Source: Actinomadura hibisca NBRC 15177 (lineage in GTDB: Bacteria > Actinomycetota > Actinomycetes > Streptosporangiales > Streptosporangiaceae). Taken from it: 64,000 bases of DNA. The translations under genes were made by a program, and so were the position numbers. The notes under the pieces are model-generated. The model searched no databases. It saw only the letters and a list, made by a program, of their open reading frames with translations, and had not been told where the DNA came from. Position 1 is the stretch's first letter. Every line of letters begins with the position of its first letter. This document shows, one piece after another, positions 34,695-43,854 of this stretch. Location of the stretch: NCBI RefSeq assembly GCF_001552635.1, contig NZ_BCRO01000020.1, positions 37,419 to 101,418 of the forward strand, given 5' to 3'.

Positions 34695-35666
34695 TCAGTC
34701 GTTGGCGTGCAGGTCCGCGTTCAGCTCGATGCCCTTGCCCTCGCGCGCGACGGCCTCGACCGCGCCGCTGACGGAGTTGCGGCGGAACAGCAGGCCGGAG
34801 CGGCCTGACAGCTCGCGGGCCTTCAGGGACTGGCCGCCGACGGCGACCCTGGTCCCGGCCGTCACGTACAGGCCGGCCTCCACCACGCAGTCGTCGCCCA
34901 GCGAGATGCCGATGCCGGAGTTGGCGCCCAGCAGGCAGCGCTCGCCGATGCTGATGACCTCGCTGCCGCCGCCGGACAGGGTGCCCATGATGGACGCGCC
35001 GCCGCCCACGTCGGAGTCGGCGCCGACCACGACGCCCGCCGAGATGCGGCCTTCCACCATGGACGCGCCGAGGGTGCCCGCGTTGAAGTTGACGAAGCCC
35101 TCGTGCATGACGGTGGTGCCGGACGCCAGGTGCGCGCCGAGCCGGACGCGGGAGGCGTCGGCGATCCGGACGCCCGAGGGCAGCACGTAGTCGGTCATGC
35201 GCGGGAACTTGTCGACGCCGTCCACGGTGACCTTGCCGCGGGCGCGCAGCCGCAGGCGGGTCTGCTCGAAGCCCTCCACGGCACAGGGGCCGTGGTTGGT
35301 CCAGACGACGTTGGCGAGCAGGCCGAAGACGCCGTCGAGGTTGATCTCGTGCGGCTTCACCTGGCGCGAGGACAGCAGGTGCAGGCGCAGGTAGACGTCG
35401 TGCGCGTCGGCGGGCGGCGCGCTGAGGTCGGCGATGGCGACCCGGACGGCGACCGTCTCCACGCCGCGCGCGGCGTCGGGGCCGAGGGCGGCGTCGGCGC
35501 CGAAGACGTCGGCGGCCTCGGCGTCGCTCAGGCGGCGCGTCTTGGGCTCGGCGGGCTCGCCCAACTGGGGTTGGGGGTACCAGGTGTCAAGGATCGTTCC
35601 GTCGGCGGTGACGGTGGCGATGCCATCGCCGAACGCCCCGGAGTCATTGCGCTTCGCTTCGGTCAC
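34695..35666 (-). CDS. dapD: 2,3,4,5-tetrahydropyridine-2,6-dicarboxylate N-succinyltransferase
   Basis: The 323-residue protein is of the actinobacterial DapD type, long N-terminal domain then a left-handed beta-helix. Helix hexads are visible from [35 protein letters not shown] onward, with [13 protein letters not shown] (active-site Glu region) and [14 protein letters not shown]. It transfers succinyl from succinyl-CoA in lysine/diaminopimelate synthesis, needed for peptidoglycan. GTGACC-like context precedes the ATG at 35666. It stands alone here, with no dapC or dapE beside it. Confidence 0.95.
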   Translation of the reverse strand: MTEAKRNDSGAFGDGIATVTADGTILDTWYPQPQLGEPAEPKTRRLSDAEAADVFGADAALGPDAARGVETVAVRVAIADLSAPPADAHDVYLRLHLLSSRQVKPHEINLDGVFGLLANVVWTNHGPCAVEGFEQTRLRLRARGKVTVDGVDKFPRMTDYVLPSGVRIADASRVRLGAHLASGTTVMHEGFVNFNAGTLGASMVEGRISAGVVVGADSDVGGGASIMGTLSGGGSEVISIGERCLLGANSGIGISLGDDCVVEAGLYVTAGTRVAVGGQSLKARELSGRSGLLFRRNSVSGAVEAVAREGKGIELNADLHAND

Positions 35667-35856
35667 GTCGCGCAGGTTACCCAGGTCGGTGCCGCAACGC
35701 CGATTCGGGGAGGACGCGCGCAGGGGCTGAGTCCTGTGGACGCGTTCGGCGGTGGGTGCTGATCGTGATTGGGGGGTGGCTGTCGCGCCTGGGTTGGCGG
35801 GAGCGCGGCGCGTGCGACGCAGTGGCGGACGCGCGCCGCGCTCCTCGTCTGGGGGT

Positions 35857-36081
35857 TCAGGCGTCGAGCGAGAAGAGATGGGCTGCTCTCCGGATGGCCT
35901 CTGCGTCCGCGCCCGCCAGGTGCGTTAGCAGGCCGTCGGACGACGATGCGCTGATGACGACGGGCCCGGCCGCACGCCAGACGCCTTGGTCGCAGATCCA
36001 GATGTCCCAGCGGGGGAACATCTGGCGGACGAGGGCGAGGACGAGCAGCCGTGCGATCGTCGCGGGCTCTCTTTCCGTCAC
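35857..36081 (-). CDS. Small protein coupled to the RsbW-like ATPase
   Basis: A 74-residue protein from GTG 36081, which overlaps the ATPase stop by 4 nt (GTGA). The sequence includes [26 protein letters not shown] and ends AAHLFSLDA. No domain is recognised. Similar short ORFs follow ATPase genes in DUF397/XRE loci of actinomycetes, which supports a real coupled gene. The ~190 bp downstream to dapD contain a GC-rich hairpin (about 35810-35850) that may terminate it. Confidence 0.65.
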   Translation of the reverse strand: MTEREPATIARLLVLALVRQMFPRWDIWICDQGVWRAAGPVVISASSSDGLLTHLAGADAEAIRRAAHLFSLDA

Positions 36082-36509
36082 GCCTCGTCGTCTTTCAGCA
36101 GTGCCCAGACCGCCTTGCCGCTGCCCGCGACGGCGTTGAAGCCCCATGCCCTGACCAGGAGGGACAACATGGCCAGGCCGCGCCCGTCCTCGCTGGTGAG
36201 GTCGAGAGGGCGGATGACGGGGAGTTGGGAGCTGGAGTCCAGCACCTCGACGACTGGGCCCACGTCGCTGAGGTAGGCGCGGACGACGATCTCTTCTCTC
36301 GGCTCGGTGCCGTGCCGGTAGGCGTTGGTGACCAGCTCGGTCACGGCGGTCTTGGCGATATAGGCGGCGGAAGGGCCGAAACCCTGATCGCCGGACCATT
36401 CGCCGACGAAGTCGCGCGCTTTCTTGATCGTCTCCGGCGCGGACTTGATCGTCAACGACGCGATGGTCGTCGCCGATGTGGGAACTTTGCGCATTATCTC
36501 GGTGATCAT
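36078..36509 (-). CDS. RsbW-like ATP-binding protein (GHKL anti-sigma type)
   Basis: The 143-residue protein has the GHKL fold. The N-box is AVTELVTNAYRHG and the G-box is EDGRGLAMLSLLV, followed by GSGKAVWALL. It belongs to the stand-alone serine-kinase/ATPase group related to anti-sigma RsbW, abundant in Streptomyces and Actinomadura. It lies divergent to an XRE regulator followed by DUF397 genes, the gene set of abaA/whiJ-type developmental regulators. It probably modulates a partner regulator rather than metabolising a substrate. Confidence 0.88.
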   Translation of the reverse strand: MITEIMRKVPTSATTIASLTIKSAPETIKKARDFVGEWSGDQGFGPSAAYIAKTAVTELVTNAYRHGTEPREEIVVRAYLSDVGPVVEVLDSSSQLPVIRPLDLTSEDGRGLAMLSLLVRAWGFNAVAGSGKAVWALLKDDEA

Positions 36510-36664
36510 GGCTGCTGTCTTGCCTTGGTGACTCCCGGTTGATTTTTCGTAACTCCCTCCACAGTCACGCTAGCGCCATCTAGACTTCTATCTGACCCAG
36601 ATGATTGGTCAGCAAGTGGCAAGTGATCTTTCGGTGCAGCAAGACGAGCAGCTTCGGAGTTCAG

Positions 36665-37462
36665 ATGCCCGCACACAGACGACGCCCCATGCACTCCCCC
36701 GCTCTGATCGCGTTCGGCGCGCAAATGAGGCGCCTGAGGCTAGCGAAGAACATCAAGCAAGCGGCGATCGCCAAGGCGGTCAACGTTCACGACACCTATA
36801 TCTCCAAAGTCGAGAACGGGTACAAGCGCTGCAACCTCGTCTTCGTCGAGAAGGTGGACGACTACCTTGAGGCGGACGGCGCACTCATAGAACTCTGGAA
36901 CAACCTCAACAAGGAAGGTCATCCCGTACCTCTCTGGTTCGACTGGCCCGAGGTGGAGAAGGATTCTGTCGAGCTGACCACGTGGCAGCACTCGATCATT
37001 CCCGGGCTCCTACAGATCGAGGAGTACGCGCGCGCATTCTTCCCTGAGGACAAGGACGCGAGCACGCGGATCGAGCGGCAGGCCCTCATCACGCGAGACG
37101 AGAACCCCGTGAAGTACATCGCCCTCATCAAAGAGGAGGCGCTGTACAACCTCGTCGTTTCCAAAGAGGTGATGAGGAAGCAGTTGGAGCACTTGCTTGA
37201 GATGAGCGAGCGCCCGAATGTGACCATTCAGATCGTCGCGAACGACGGGCTGCCCGCAGGCATCTCTGGCGCATTCGTTCTCGCAATGATGGAGGACCGC
37301 AGCGAAGTAGTGCACCTGGATACGGTTATCCGAGGAATCACGACCGACGATCCAGCCGACCTCAGGGCCATCGGCAACGTGCTGATATCCTTGCGCGGCA
37401 AGGCGCTGCCCGTAGGCATGTCGCGAGACCTGATAAGAAAGGCGCTCGAAAAATGGACCTGA
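36665..37462 (+). CDS. XRE helix-turn-helix regulator of the Scr1/WhiJ type
   Basis: N-terminal HTH_3 (LRLAKNIKQAAIAKAVNVHDTYISKVENG) is followed by the DUF5753/Scr1 domain (WFDWPEVEKDSVELTTWQHSIIPGLLQIEEYARA...IQIVANDGLPAGISGAF). About 265 residues from ATG 36665, which has CGGAG 6 nt upstream; an ATG at 36605 is in frame but less likely. These regulators work with downstream DUF397 proteins, as WhiJ does in Streptomyces. The first DUF397 start lies inside its last codons (10-nt overlap), so expression is coupled. Confidence 0.92.
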   Translation: MPAHRRRPMHSPALIAFGAQMRRLRLAKNIKQAAIAKAVNVHDTYISKVENGYKRCNLVFVEKVDDYLEADGALIELWNNLNKEGHPVPLWFDWPEVEKDSVELTTWQHSIIPGLLQIEEYARAFFPEDKDASTRIERQALITRDENPVKYIALIKEEALYNLVVSKEVMRKQLEHLLEMSERPNVTIQIVANDGLPAGISGAFVLAMMEDRSEVVHLDTVIRGITTDDPADLRAIGNVLISLRGKALPVGMSRDLIRKALEKWT

Positions 37463-37638
37463 GCACCGCCACGTGGCGCAAGTCTTCCTACAGCGGCGAC
37501 AACCAGGGCGACTGCATCGAACTCGCCAACGCGTCCAGCATCGTCGCCATGCGCGACAGCAAGGACCCGGACGGCCCCAAGCTCCTGCTGGACCGCCACG
37601 ACTTCCAACGCTTCGCCGGCACCATCAAAAATCTGTAG
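37453..37638 (+). CDS. DUF397 protein, copy 1
   Basis: A 61-residue DUF397 with the standard pattern: WRKSSYSGDNQGDCIELA at the N-terminus, VAMRDSKDPDGPKL in the middle and FAGTIKNL at the end. The start overlaps the XRE stop by 10 nt. DUF397 proteins are small partners of Scr1-type XRE regulators; one WhiJ-linked member affects sporulation in Streptomyces. Copy 3 is nearly the same sequence at the DNA level over ~90 bp. Confidence 0.92.
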   Translation: MDLSTATWRKSSYSGDNQGDCIELANASSIVAMRDSKDPDGPKLLLDRHDFQRFAGTIKNL

Positions 37639-37661
37639 CTACACAGGAAGATGGCTACGAG

Positions 37662-37847
37662 ATGGACCTGAGCACCATCATGTGGCGCAAGTCCCGTCGC
37701 AGCAGCGAACAAGGCGACCAGTGCGTGGAAGTTGCAAGTACTCGTGGCATCGTCGCCGTGCGTGACAGCAAGGACCCAGAAGGCCCCGGTCTACTGCTGG
37801 CGCGCGATGACTTTCGGCGCTTCACCAGCGCGATCAAGATCCTGTAG
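37662..37847 (+). CDS. DUF397 protein, copy 2
   Basis: A 61-residue DUF397: MWRKSRRSSEQGDQCVEVAS, VAVRDSKDPEGPGLL, FTSAIKIL. This is the most divergent N-terminal half of the four (QC in place of DC). It lies 23 nt after copy 1 in the same operon. GGAAGATGG precedes the ATG. Confidence 0.9.
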   Translation: MDLSTIMWRKSRRSSEQGDQCVEVASTRGIVAVRDSKDPEGPGLLLARDDFRRFTSAIKIL

Positions 37848-37869
37848 TGCTACAGAAAGGAGGCTAGCG

Positions 37870-38061
37870 ATGGACCTGAGTATCCTTGCGTGGCGCAAGT
37901 CTTCCTACAGCGCAGACAACCAGGGCGACTGCATCGAACTCGCCAACGCGTCCAGCATCGTCGCCGTGCGTGACAGCAAGGACCCCGAGGGCCCCAAGCT
38001 CCTGCTGGACCGCGGCGACTTCCGACGCTTCGCCAGCACCGTCAAGAATCTGCAAGCCTAG
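37870..38061 (+). CDS. DUF397 protein, copy 3
   Basis: A 63-residue DUF397 with AAAGGAGG 7 nt before the ATG, the best ribosome binding site of the array. WRKSSYSADNQGDCIELA and the following residues match copy 1 with a handful of changes, and the DNA is also nearly identical. This suggests recent duplication or gene conversion between copies 1 and 3. Confidence 0.92.
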   Translation: MDLSILAWRKSSYSADNQGDCIELANASSIVAVRDSKDPEGPKLLLDRGDFRRFASTVKNLQA

Positions 38062-38078
38062 AGAAGGCGTAGCGGAAG

Positions 38079-38264
38079 ATGGTCCCGATCAGCACCGGCT
38101 GGCGAAAGAGTACGCACAGCGGCGGGAACGGTGGCGAATGCGTCGAGTTGGCCACTTCTTCTAACACTGTCGCCGTGCGTGACAGCAAAGACCCGGAGGG
38201 CCCCAATCTCCTCCTGAATCGCGACGACTTCCGGCGCCTTGCCAGCATGATTAAGAGCGTCTGA
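38079..38264 (+). CDS. DUF397 protein, copy 4
   Basis: A 61-residue DUF397: GWRKSTHSGGNGGECVELAT, VAVRDSKDPEGPNLL, LASMIKSV. It lies 17 nt after copy 3. It ends the array and is followed by a strong terminator. Its N-terminus (MVPISTG) differs from the MDLS start shared by copies 1-3. Confidence 0.9.
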   Translation: MVPISTGWRKSTHSGGNGGECVELATSSNTVAVRDSKDPEGPNLLLNRDDFRRLASMIKSV

Positions 38265-38276
38265 GCACGAACACGA

Positions 38277-38319
38277 ACGCGCCTCCTCGTCTTGTGCTGT
38301 GCCGGACGAGGAGGCGCGT
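38277..38319 (+). terminator. Terminator of the XRE-DUF397 operon
   Basis: A perfect 15-bp stem (38277-38291 with 38305-38319) with a 13-nt loop, 12 nt after the last DUF397 stop. Confidence 0.85.
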
Positions 38320-38424
38320 CCGTTAGAGCCAGCTACTAGGCCCAGGAAATCGAACTCCTCGCCGTTGAGGGTGTAGTTGGGCTGCGTACATCACTGACGA
38401 TCGGCGCTCGCTCAGCCTTCCGCG

Positions 38425-39657
38425 TCACGCTCCTCCTCGCCGACGGCGCGTTCGTTCGGCGATCCCGTTAGAGAGCTTGTCCTTGGCCAAGCCAGCCCGA
38501 TCCAGGGTCTCGTTGCCTCGGCTTCTGGCGACACCGACGCCCTTCGCCCCTGTCTCAAGCGCCTTGTTCCTCACCTCCGCGACCGCGCCCACCCATCGTC
38601 TCGGCTCCGATGACAGGCGACCGGACTCGATCCCGAGCCGCTCGTGGAAGTCATGGACGTCGGTCGCGACATGGTTGCTCGATTGGACTACGGCCGGGGA
38701 CTTGGTCGGGTGCAACAGCACCTTCGCGTTAGCCGTGCCCGCAGCCGCATTCATCCGTGCCACCAGACGCTCGGTGCTCCGCACGATGTGTTCCAGCCGG
38801 TCCTGCCGGGCGACCTTCAGCCCGAGGCGATGCCCGTCCAGCTCCTCCGGAGACGCGTCCAGCACCCGGTCGAGTTCGAGTACCGCAACCGCGTCCCGCA
38901 GTTGGAAACAGCGGGCCAGAACAGCGAGCCACTCCCGCACCTTGGACTCAACTTCCTTGGCCGTCGCGGCAAGGTCACCGATCTTGGTCTTGCTCTCCAT
39001 CTTCTCCGCGAACGCATCGAGTTGCCGCAATGCGTACGCCTGGGTTTCCGCGATCATCGCCGGTGCGCCCTGCACCTTCGACCACGTGATGTCGTCGACC
39101 CTGCCCCGCGTCTCTCGGATGGTCATGGCCTCCTCGACGACGAAACCCACTCCGATCATGCGGGCCAGCGCAGCGTCCTTCTGGGCGCGCAGCACGTCGT
39201 CGACCTTCTCGTCGATCGTGGCGAGATAGTCGGTGATCTCGTCCATAGTCTGCTGCATTGCGACCTGCGCCATGATCCCCGCAGCTCCGGCGAGAACAGC
39301 CGGGTTGGTCAGAAGCGCTCGGGGTCCCTTCACGAATTCGACGAAGCCCTTGACCTGGCCCTTGTGCCCCTTCACCACGCCTGTGCTGAGATCCGATTTC
39401 GCGCTTTCCCTCAGCCCGAACTCCTTGACGAGCTGTGCCGATTCCCGAGTCAGCTTCACCCAGCGGCCGGAGTTGGCGGCGACCTCCGAACCCGCCTGCG
39501 TGACTACAGCCCCGGTGCCGAAGACGGACTTGAGCCGTTGCAGCCTAAGATCCTTCGACGGCAGTCCTTTCGAGCGGAGAAAGTGTTCGACATCCGTCGC
39601 ATTCCCGATGACCGCCAGACCATCACCGTCGCTGATCAGCTGAATCTCGTTGTCCAT
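38425..39657 (-). CDS. Actinobacterial protein of unknown function, helical
   Basis: The 410-residue protein starts MDNEIQLISDGDGLAVIG (ATG 39657). Features are an N-terminal LRSKGLPSKDLRLQRLK segment, a hydrophobic stretch (LLTNPAVLAGAAGIMAQVAMQQTM) that may insert in membrane, and long charged helices (ITDYLATIDEKVDDVLRAQKDA..., AATAKEVESKVREWLAVLARCFQLRDAVAVLELDRVLDA). The C-terminus is Arg-rich (AERTRRRRGGA). The family recurs widely in actinomycetes without assigned function. It is the last gene before the DUF397 array in convergent orientation. Frame extension upstream of 39657 is antisense to ligA and not coding. Confidence 0.75.
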   Translation of the reverse strand: MDNEIQLISDGDGLAVIGNATDVEHFLRSKGLPSKDLRLQRLKSVFGTGAVVTQAGSEVAANSGRWVKLTRESAQLVKEFGLRESAKSDLSTGVVKGHKGQVKGFVEFVKGPRALLTNPAVLAGAAGIMAQVAMQQTMDEITDYLATIDEKVDDVLRAQKDAALARMIGVGFVVEEAMTIRETRGRVDDITWSKVQGAPAMIAETQAYALRQLDAFAEKMESKTKIGDLAATAKEVESKVREWLAVLARCFQLRDAVAVLELDRVLDASPEELDGHRLGLKVARQDRLEHIVRSTERLVARMNAAAGTANAKVLLHPTKSPAVVQSSNHVATDVHDFHERLGIESGRLSSEPRRWVGAVAEVRNKALETGAKGVGVARSRGNETLDRAGLAKDKLSNGIAERTRRRRGGA

Positions 39658-39782
39658 CGCCCGCTCCTGAGGTGGCTTCTCGCGATTGAGAGTAGTCGGG
39701 GCGGGCGCGGCGATCGCCAGGTATGGATCAGGAGCTTCCGATGATGGGAGAGTGAGGTCGCCTGGACAGTTGGGTGGGTAGG

Positions 39783-41948
39783 TTAGAGGAAGTCTGCTAG
39801 GCGGTCGGCGAACTCCTCGGGTGTGGTGATGTCGATGGCCAGCTTTTCGGCCTTCGTCTTTTTGGAGCCCGCCTTCTCGCCCGCCACCAGCAGTGACGTC
39901 TTCGACGACACCGACGACGATGCCTTGCCGCCCGCTCGTTCGATCAGTTCGTTCATCTCGTTGCGGGACAGGTCGGCCAGCGGGCCCGTCATCGAGCCCG
40001 TCACCACCACCGACATGCCCGACAGGGGCAGGTCGCCCACGGCGGCGGCTGCGGCGGCCTGTTCGGCCGCTTCGGCCGGGTCCTCGCCTGCGGCCTCGGC
40101 GGCGGCGGCCGCTTCTTCGGCCGCGGCTGCCTGGCGGGCTGCTCGTTCGGCGGGGGTGATCGCGCCGGGTTCGGTCATGTTCACGCCCGCCGTCACCAGC
40201 TTGTCGATCAGGGGGGCCAGTTCCACCAGTTCGACCACCAGGACGGGGGCCTTTTCCGGGCCGATGCCGTCCACCTCCTGGAACGCCTCCGCGTCGGCGG
40301 CGCGGATCTCGTCCATCGTCGCGAAGTGGCGGGCGATGCGTCGTGACATCGAGCGGCCGGTTCCCCGTACTCCTAGGGCGCAGAACACCTTGTTCAGCGG
40401 CTTGGCCTTGGCGTCTTCGATGGCCTTCAAGAGGTTGTCGGTGCTGGTCTCGCCCATGCGGTCCAGGGTCAGGAGCTGTGTTTTGGTCAGGGTGAACAGG
40501 TCGGCGAAGTCGGTGACGTGCCCTGCGGTGACGAGCTGGTCGATGATCTTCTCGCCCAGGCCCTCCACGTCGAGCTGGTCGCGGCCCACCGCGTAGCGCA
40601 ACGAGGCCACCGCCATGCAGGCGCGGCCCTTGACGCAGCGCCACCGCTTCTGCGAGTCGTCGATGGTGTCGCCGCAGTTCGGGCAGGCCGACGGGATCTC
40701 GATCGGGGTCTCTTCGCCGGTGCGCAGGTGCACGACCGGTGCCTCCACGCGCGGGATCACGTCGCCCGCGCGGTGCACCATGACGGAGTCGCCGATCTTC
40801 AGGTCGCGGCGCTCGATGTCGCCCGCGTTGTGCAGCGTGGCGTAGGTGATGACCACGCCGTCCACCTCGACCGGCTCCAGCACCGCGCGGGGCGCGATGA
40901 TGCCGGTGCGGCCCACGTTCCACTCGACGGCCAGGAGCTTGGTGATCTTCTCGACGGCGGGCAGCTTGTAGGCGATCGCCCAGCGCGGCGCGCGCGAGGA
41001 GAAGCCCGCCTGCCGCTGGTCGGCGGCGTCGTCGGCCTTGATCACGATGCCGTCGATGCCGAACTCCAGCTCGGCGCGCTGGGCGGCGATGTGGTCCACG
41101 CACTCCTGGACCTGCTCGATCGTGTCGGCCGTCGTGCCCGCCACCGGCGTCTTCGACGTCGTCTGGACGCCCCACTCCTCCACCCGGGTCATGATCTGGC
41201 CGTGCGGCAGGGTGCGCAGCTCTTCGGCCAGGTCGGGGGTGCTTCCGGTGCCGAAGCCCGCGTCCTCCGCCAGGGGCAGCGCGCCGTAGCCGAAGAACGT
41301 CATCTCGACTTTGTAGGGGCGGTCCTGCGCGCGCAGCGAACCGGCGGCGGCGCTGCGCGGGTTCGCGAACGGCGTGCCGCCCGACGCGACGCGGGCCTCC
41401 GTCGCCGCCTCGAACTGCGCGGTCGTCATCAGGATCTCGCCGCGGATCTCCAACGTCACCGGCTCGGCCAACGTGCGCGGCAGGCCCTGCACGCTGTCGA
41501 TGCCGTGGCTCACGTCCTCACCGGCCGCGCCGTCGCCGCGCGTGACCAGCTGCACCAGGCGGCCGTTCTGGTAGCGGGCCGAGATCGCCAGGCCGTCCAG
41601 CTTCGGCTCCACGCTCCACTTGGTGACCGGGTGGCCGATGCGGCGCTCCAGGCCCGCCGCCCACGACGCCAGCTCTTCCGGGCCGAACACGTTGTCCAGG
41701 CTCAGCATCGGCACGGTGTGCGGCACGTCGCCCACCACCGCGCCCCCGGCCACCTTGCCGGTGGGCGAGTCGGGCAGCACGTGCTCGGGGTGCGCGGCCT
41801 CGTAGGCGGCGATGCCGCGCACCAGCCGGTCGAAGGCGTCGTCGTCGAGCGGGGAGTCGCCGTCGCCGTAGTAGGCGGCGGAGGCGGCGACGGCGGTCTG
41901 GACGGCGGCGGCGTAGGCGGCCTGGTCGGCGATCCCGGTTTCGCTCAT
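39783..41948 (-). CDS. ligA: NAD-dependent DNA ligase
   Basis: The 721-residue protein has the LigA domain order: Ia, adenylation domain with KxDG ([11 protein letters not shown], Lys ~116), OB fold ([18 protein letters not shown]), Cys4 zinc finger ([10 protein letters not shown]...CVKGRAC), helix-hairpin-helix repeats ([22 protein letters not shown]) and a C-terminal BRCT ([14 protein letters not shown]). It seals nicks using NAD+. An Ala/Glu-rich insert of ~45 residues separates the HhH and BRCT parts and looks like a flexible linker. The context has no replication genes, so it could be either the main ligase or a second paralogue. Confidence 0.93.
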   Translation of the reverse strand: MSETGIADQAAYAAAVQTAVAASAAYYGDGDSPLDDDAFDRLVRGIAAYEAAHPEHVLPDSPTGKVAGGAVVGDVPHTVPMLSLDNVFGPEELASWAAGLERRIGHPVTKWSVEPKLDGLAISARYQNGRLVQLVTRGDGAAGEDVSHGIDSVQGLPRTLAEPVTLEIRGEILMTTAQFEAATEARVASGGTPFANPRSAAAGSLRAQDRPYKVEMTFFGYGALPLAEDAGFGTGSTPDLAEELRTLPHGQIMTRVEEWGVQTTSKTPVAGTTADTIEQVQECVDHIAAQRAELEFGIDGIVIKADDAADQRQAGFSSRAPRWAIAYKLPAVEKITKLLAVEWNVGRTGIIAPRAVLEPVEVDGVVITYATLHNAGDIERRDLKIGDSVMVHRAGDVIPRVEAPVVHLRTGEETPIEIPSACPNCGDTIDDSQKRWRCVKGRACMAVASLRYAVGRDQLDVEGLGEKIIDQLVTAGHVTDFADLFTLTKTQLLTLDRMGETSTDNLLKAIEDAKAKPLNKVFCALGVRGTGRSMSRRIARHFATMDEIRAADAEAFQEVDGIGPEKAPVLVVELVELAPLIDKLVTAGVNMTEPGAITPAERAARQAAAAEEAAAAAEAAGEDPAEAAEQAAAAAAVGDLPLSGMSVVVTGSMTGPLADLSRNEMNELIERAGGKASSSVSSKTSLLVAGEKAGSKKTKAEKLAIDITTPEEFADRLADFL

Positions 41949-42002
41949 GTGTTCATCATCCCTGGTGGGACCGACAGAATCGGGGTGCGGGCGGCTGGTC
42001 CC

Positions 42003-42082
42003 TTATGGGTCTTTTATCCCATAGGATCCCGCTACAGATCATCGCGCGGAGAACGGGTCCCGGCATGGCCGGGGCCCTTTTT
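42003..42082 (+). promoter_or_regulatory. Leader with palindrome and intrinsic terminator upstream of the TAP hydrolase
   Basis: TATGGG and CCCATA form an inverted repeat (about 42004-42023), and TAGGAT (about 42022-42027) is a plausible -10. Then GGGTCCCGGC/GCCGGGGCCC (42055-42077) followed by TTTTT (42078-42082) is a textbook intrinsic terminator ending 14 nt before the ribosome binding site of the gene. This looks like transcriptional attenuation, or a short untranslated RNA of roughly 50 nt. Confidence 0.55.
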
Positions 42083-42104
42083 CGTGCCCGCACTAGGAGG
42101 CACC

Positions 42105-43805
42105 ATGCGCCGTCTCACCCTCGCGGTGGGCTCGGCGGCGGGAGCGCTCGCGCTGGCGGCCACAGGCTCGCTGGTGTTCACGTCCCCGTCCCCCGCATCC
42201 CCGGTCCGGTTGTCGGCCGACGCCCGCCTCACCGCACAGAAGATCGCCTGGAAACCGTGCGTGGACCCGGCGGACTTCCCCTCGGGCGAGGAGTTCCCCG
42301 CGCTCTTCAAGCGGTTCGACTGCGGCACCATGACCGTCCCGCTGGACTGGGCCGCCCCCGCCAAGGGACGGCTGAAGGTCGCCGTCTCCCGGTTGCGGCC
42401 GGTCAGCGGCCGCGCCAAGGGCGTGGTGTTCACCAACCCCGGCGGGCCCGGCGGTCCCGGGCTCGAACTGCCGCTGTCGTTCGCCGACATGAACGGCCGC
42501 TCGAAGCTGGCCGACGCCATGCAGATCGTCGGCATCGACGTGCGCGGCACCGGCGACAGCTCCACCGTGACCTGCGGCCCCCTCCCCTACCGGCCGCTCG
42601 ACCCCCGCAACCGGAGCAAGGCCAACGTCGCCAAGCTCCTGAAGGACGCGAGCGCCGTCGCCAAGGCGTGCCAGGGCGCGTCGGGCGCGCGCGGCCGCTA
42701 CATCACCACCTGGCAGACGGTCCGCGACCTCGACCTGCTGCGCTCGCTGCTCGGCCAGCAGAAGGTGCACTGGATCGGCTACTCGGGCGGAAGCTGGCTC
42801 GGCGCGCACTACGCCACCGCCTTCCCCAAGCGGACCGGCCGGTTCGTGCTCGACTCCAACGTGGACTTCACCGGCACCTGGCAGCAGGCGTTCGCGCGCC
42901 AGCCATTGGGCTTCGAGCGGCGCTTCCGGCAGGACTTCGCGCCGTGGGCCGCCAACTACAACCGCAAGTACGGCCTCGGCAAGAACGCCGCGCAGGTGCG
43001 CCGCACCTACGAGGCGATCCGCGCCAATCTGGCCCGGAACCCGCTGCCGATGTTGTCCGGGCCGGACCTGCACGCCGTGGAGCTGGATGGGCTCATCACC
43101 CAGGGCATGTACAGCAAGTACGAGTTCTCCGAGGTCGCGCGGGTGCTGAGCGTCCTGCGCCGCTACACCGGCGTGAAGGTCCGGTCGGCCGCCGCGCCCG
43201 CCGACCTGGCCCGCTCGATCGAGAAGCTGCGCAAGCGCTGGTCGCCGCTGCGCGTGGAAGAGGAACCGGCCTGGGACGCCGACACGGCCACCTTCTACTC
43301 GGTCACCTGCAACGACACCCCGCGCACCGGCACGGTCAAGAACCTGGTCGCCCGTTCGGCCAAGGCGGGCCGCGCCTACCCGCTGGTCGGCTACGCGATG
43401 ATCTCCGACCCGTGCCAGCACTGGAAGCGTCCGAAGGTGAAGGCGCTGCCCAAGGTGACGGGCAAGGGCGTGCCGCCGGTGCTGATGGTGCAGTCCACCC
43501 ACGACCCGGCCACGCCGTACGAGGGCGCGCTGAACGCGCACCGGCGCTTCGCCGGGTCGCGGATGCTGACGGTCACGCGTGAGGGCGACCACGGCCTCTA
43601 CGCCAGCGGCAACAACTGCGTGGACCGCGTCGTGGAGAACTACATCGTCAACGGTGTGCTGCCCAAGAAGGACCTGTCCTGCAAGGGCACGGGAATGCCC
43701 GCGCCTGACGAGATGGGGCCGTTCGCCCAGTCGTCCGACAGGCTGCCGGGCAACGTGCTGGAGCGTGCTCAGGTGTTGAGCGAGCGTTACCGCCTGCGCG
43801 GCTGA
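42105..43805 (+). CDS. Secreted alpha/beta hydrolase, tripeptidyl aminopeptidase type
   Basis: The 566-residue exported protein has a signal peptide (MRRLTLAVGSAAGALALAATG). It shows the SlpD/TAP pattern: FDCGTMTVPLDW, VFTNPGGPGGPG (oxyanion), VGIDVRGTGDS, then nucleophile GYSGGSW. The TAP C-terminal domain supplies the acid and base (VQSTHDPATPYEGA, REGDHGLYAS). These enzymes remove tripeptides from secreted proteins or act as proteinases. AGGAGG precedes ATG 42105. A possible attenuator lies just upstream and a strong terminator just downstream. Confidence 0.93.
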   Translation: MRRLTLAVGSAAGALALAATGSLVFTSPSPASPVRLSADARLTAQKIAWKPCVDPADFPSGEEFPALFKRFDCGTMTVPLDWAAPAKGRLKVAVSRLRPVSGRAKGVVFTNPGGPGGPGLELPLSFADMNGRSKLADAMQIVGIDVRGTGDSSTVTCGPLPYRPLDPRNRSKANVAKLLKDASAVAKACQGASGARGRYITTWQTVRDLDLLRSLLGQQKVHWIGYSGGSWLGAHYATAFPKRTGRFVLDSNVDFTGTWQQAFARQPLGFERRFRQDFAPWAANYNRKYGLGKNAAQVRRTYEAIRANLARNPLPMLSGPDLHAVELDGLITQGMYSKYEFSEVARVLSVLRRYTGVKVRSAAAPADLARSIEKLRKRWSPLRVEEEPAWDADTATFYSVTCNDTPRTGTVKNLVARSAKAGRAYPLVGYAMISDPCQHWKRPKVKALPKVTGKGVPPVLMVQSTHDPATPYEGALNAHRRFAGSRMLTVTREGDHGLYASGNNCVDRVVENYIVNGVLPKKDLSCKGTGMPAPDEMGPFAQSSDRLPGNVLERAQVLSERYRLRG

Positions 43806-43813
43806 CGCTTTTG

Positions 43814-43849
43814 ACGGCCCCCGCTTCGGCGGGGGCCGTTTCGCTTTTT
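43814..43849 (+). terminator. Terminator of the TAP hydrolase gene
   Basis: ACGGCCCCCGC/GCGGGGGCCGT with a TTCG loop, then TTTCGCTTTTT. It could serve the convergent reductase as well. Confidence 0.88.
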
Positions 43850-43854
43850 CGCAC

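Noticed and set aside
37453..38264. CRISPR-like or simple tandem repeat
   Set aside because: The periodicity is that of four DUF397 coding genes with individual starts and stops, not short direct repeats with spacers. No CRISPR array was seen anywhere in the window.
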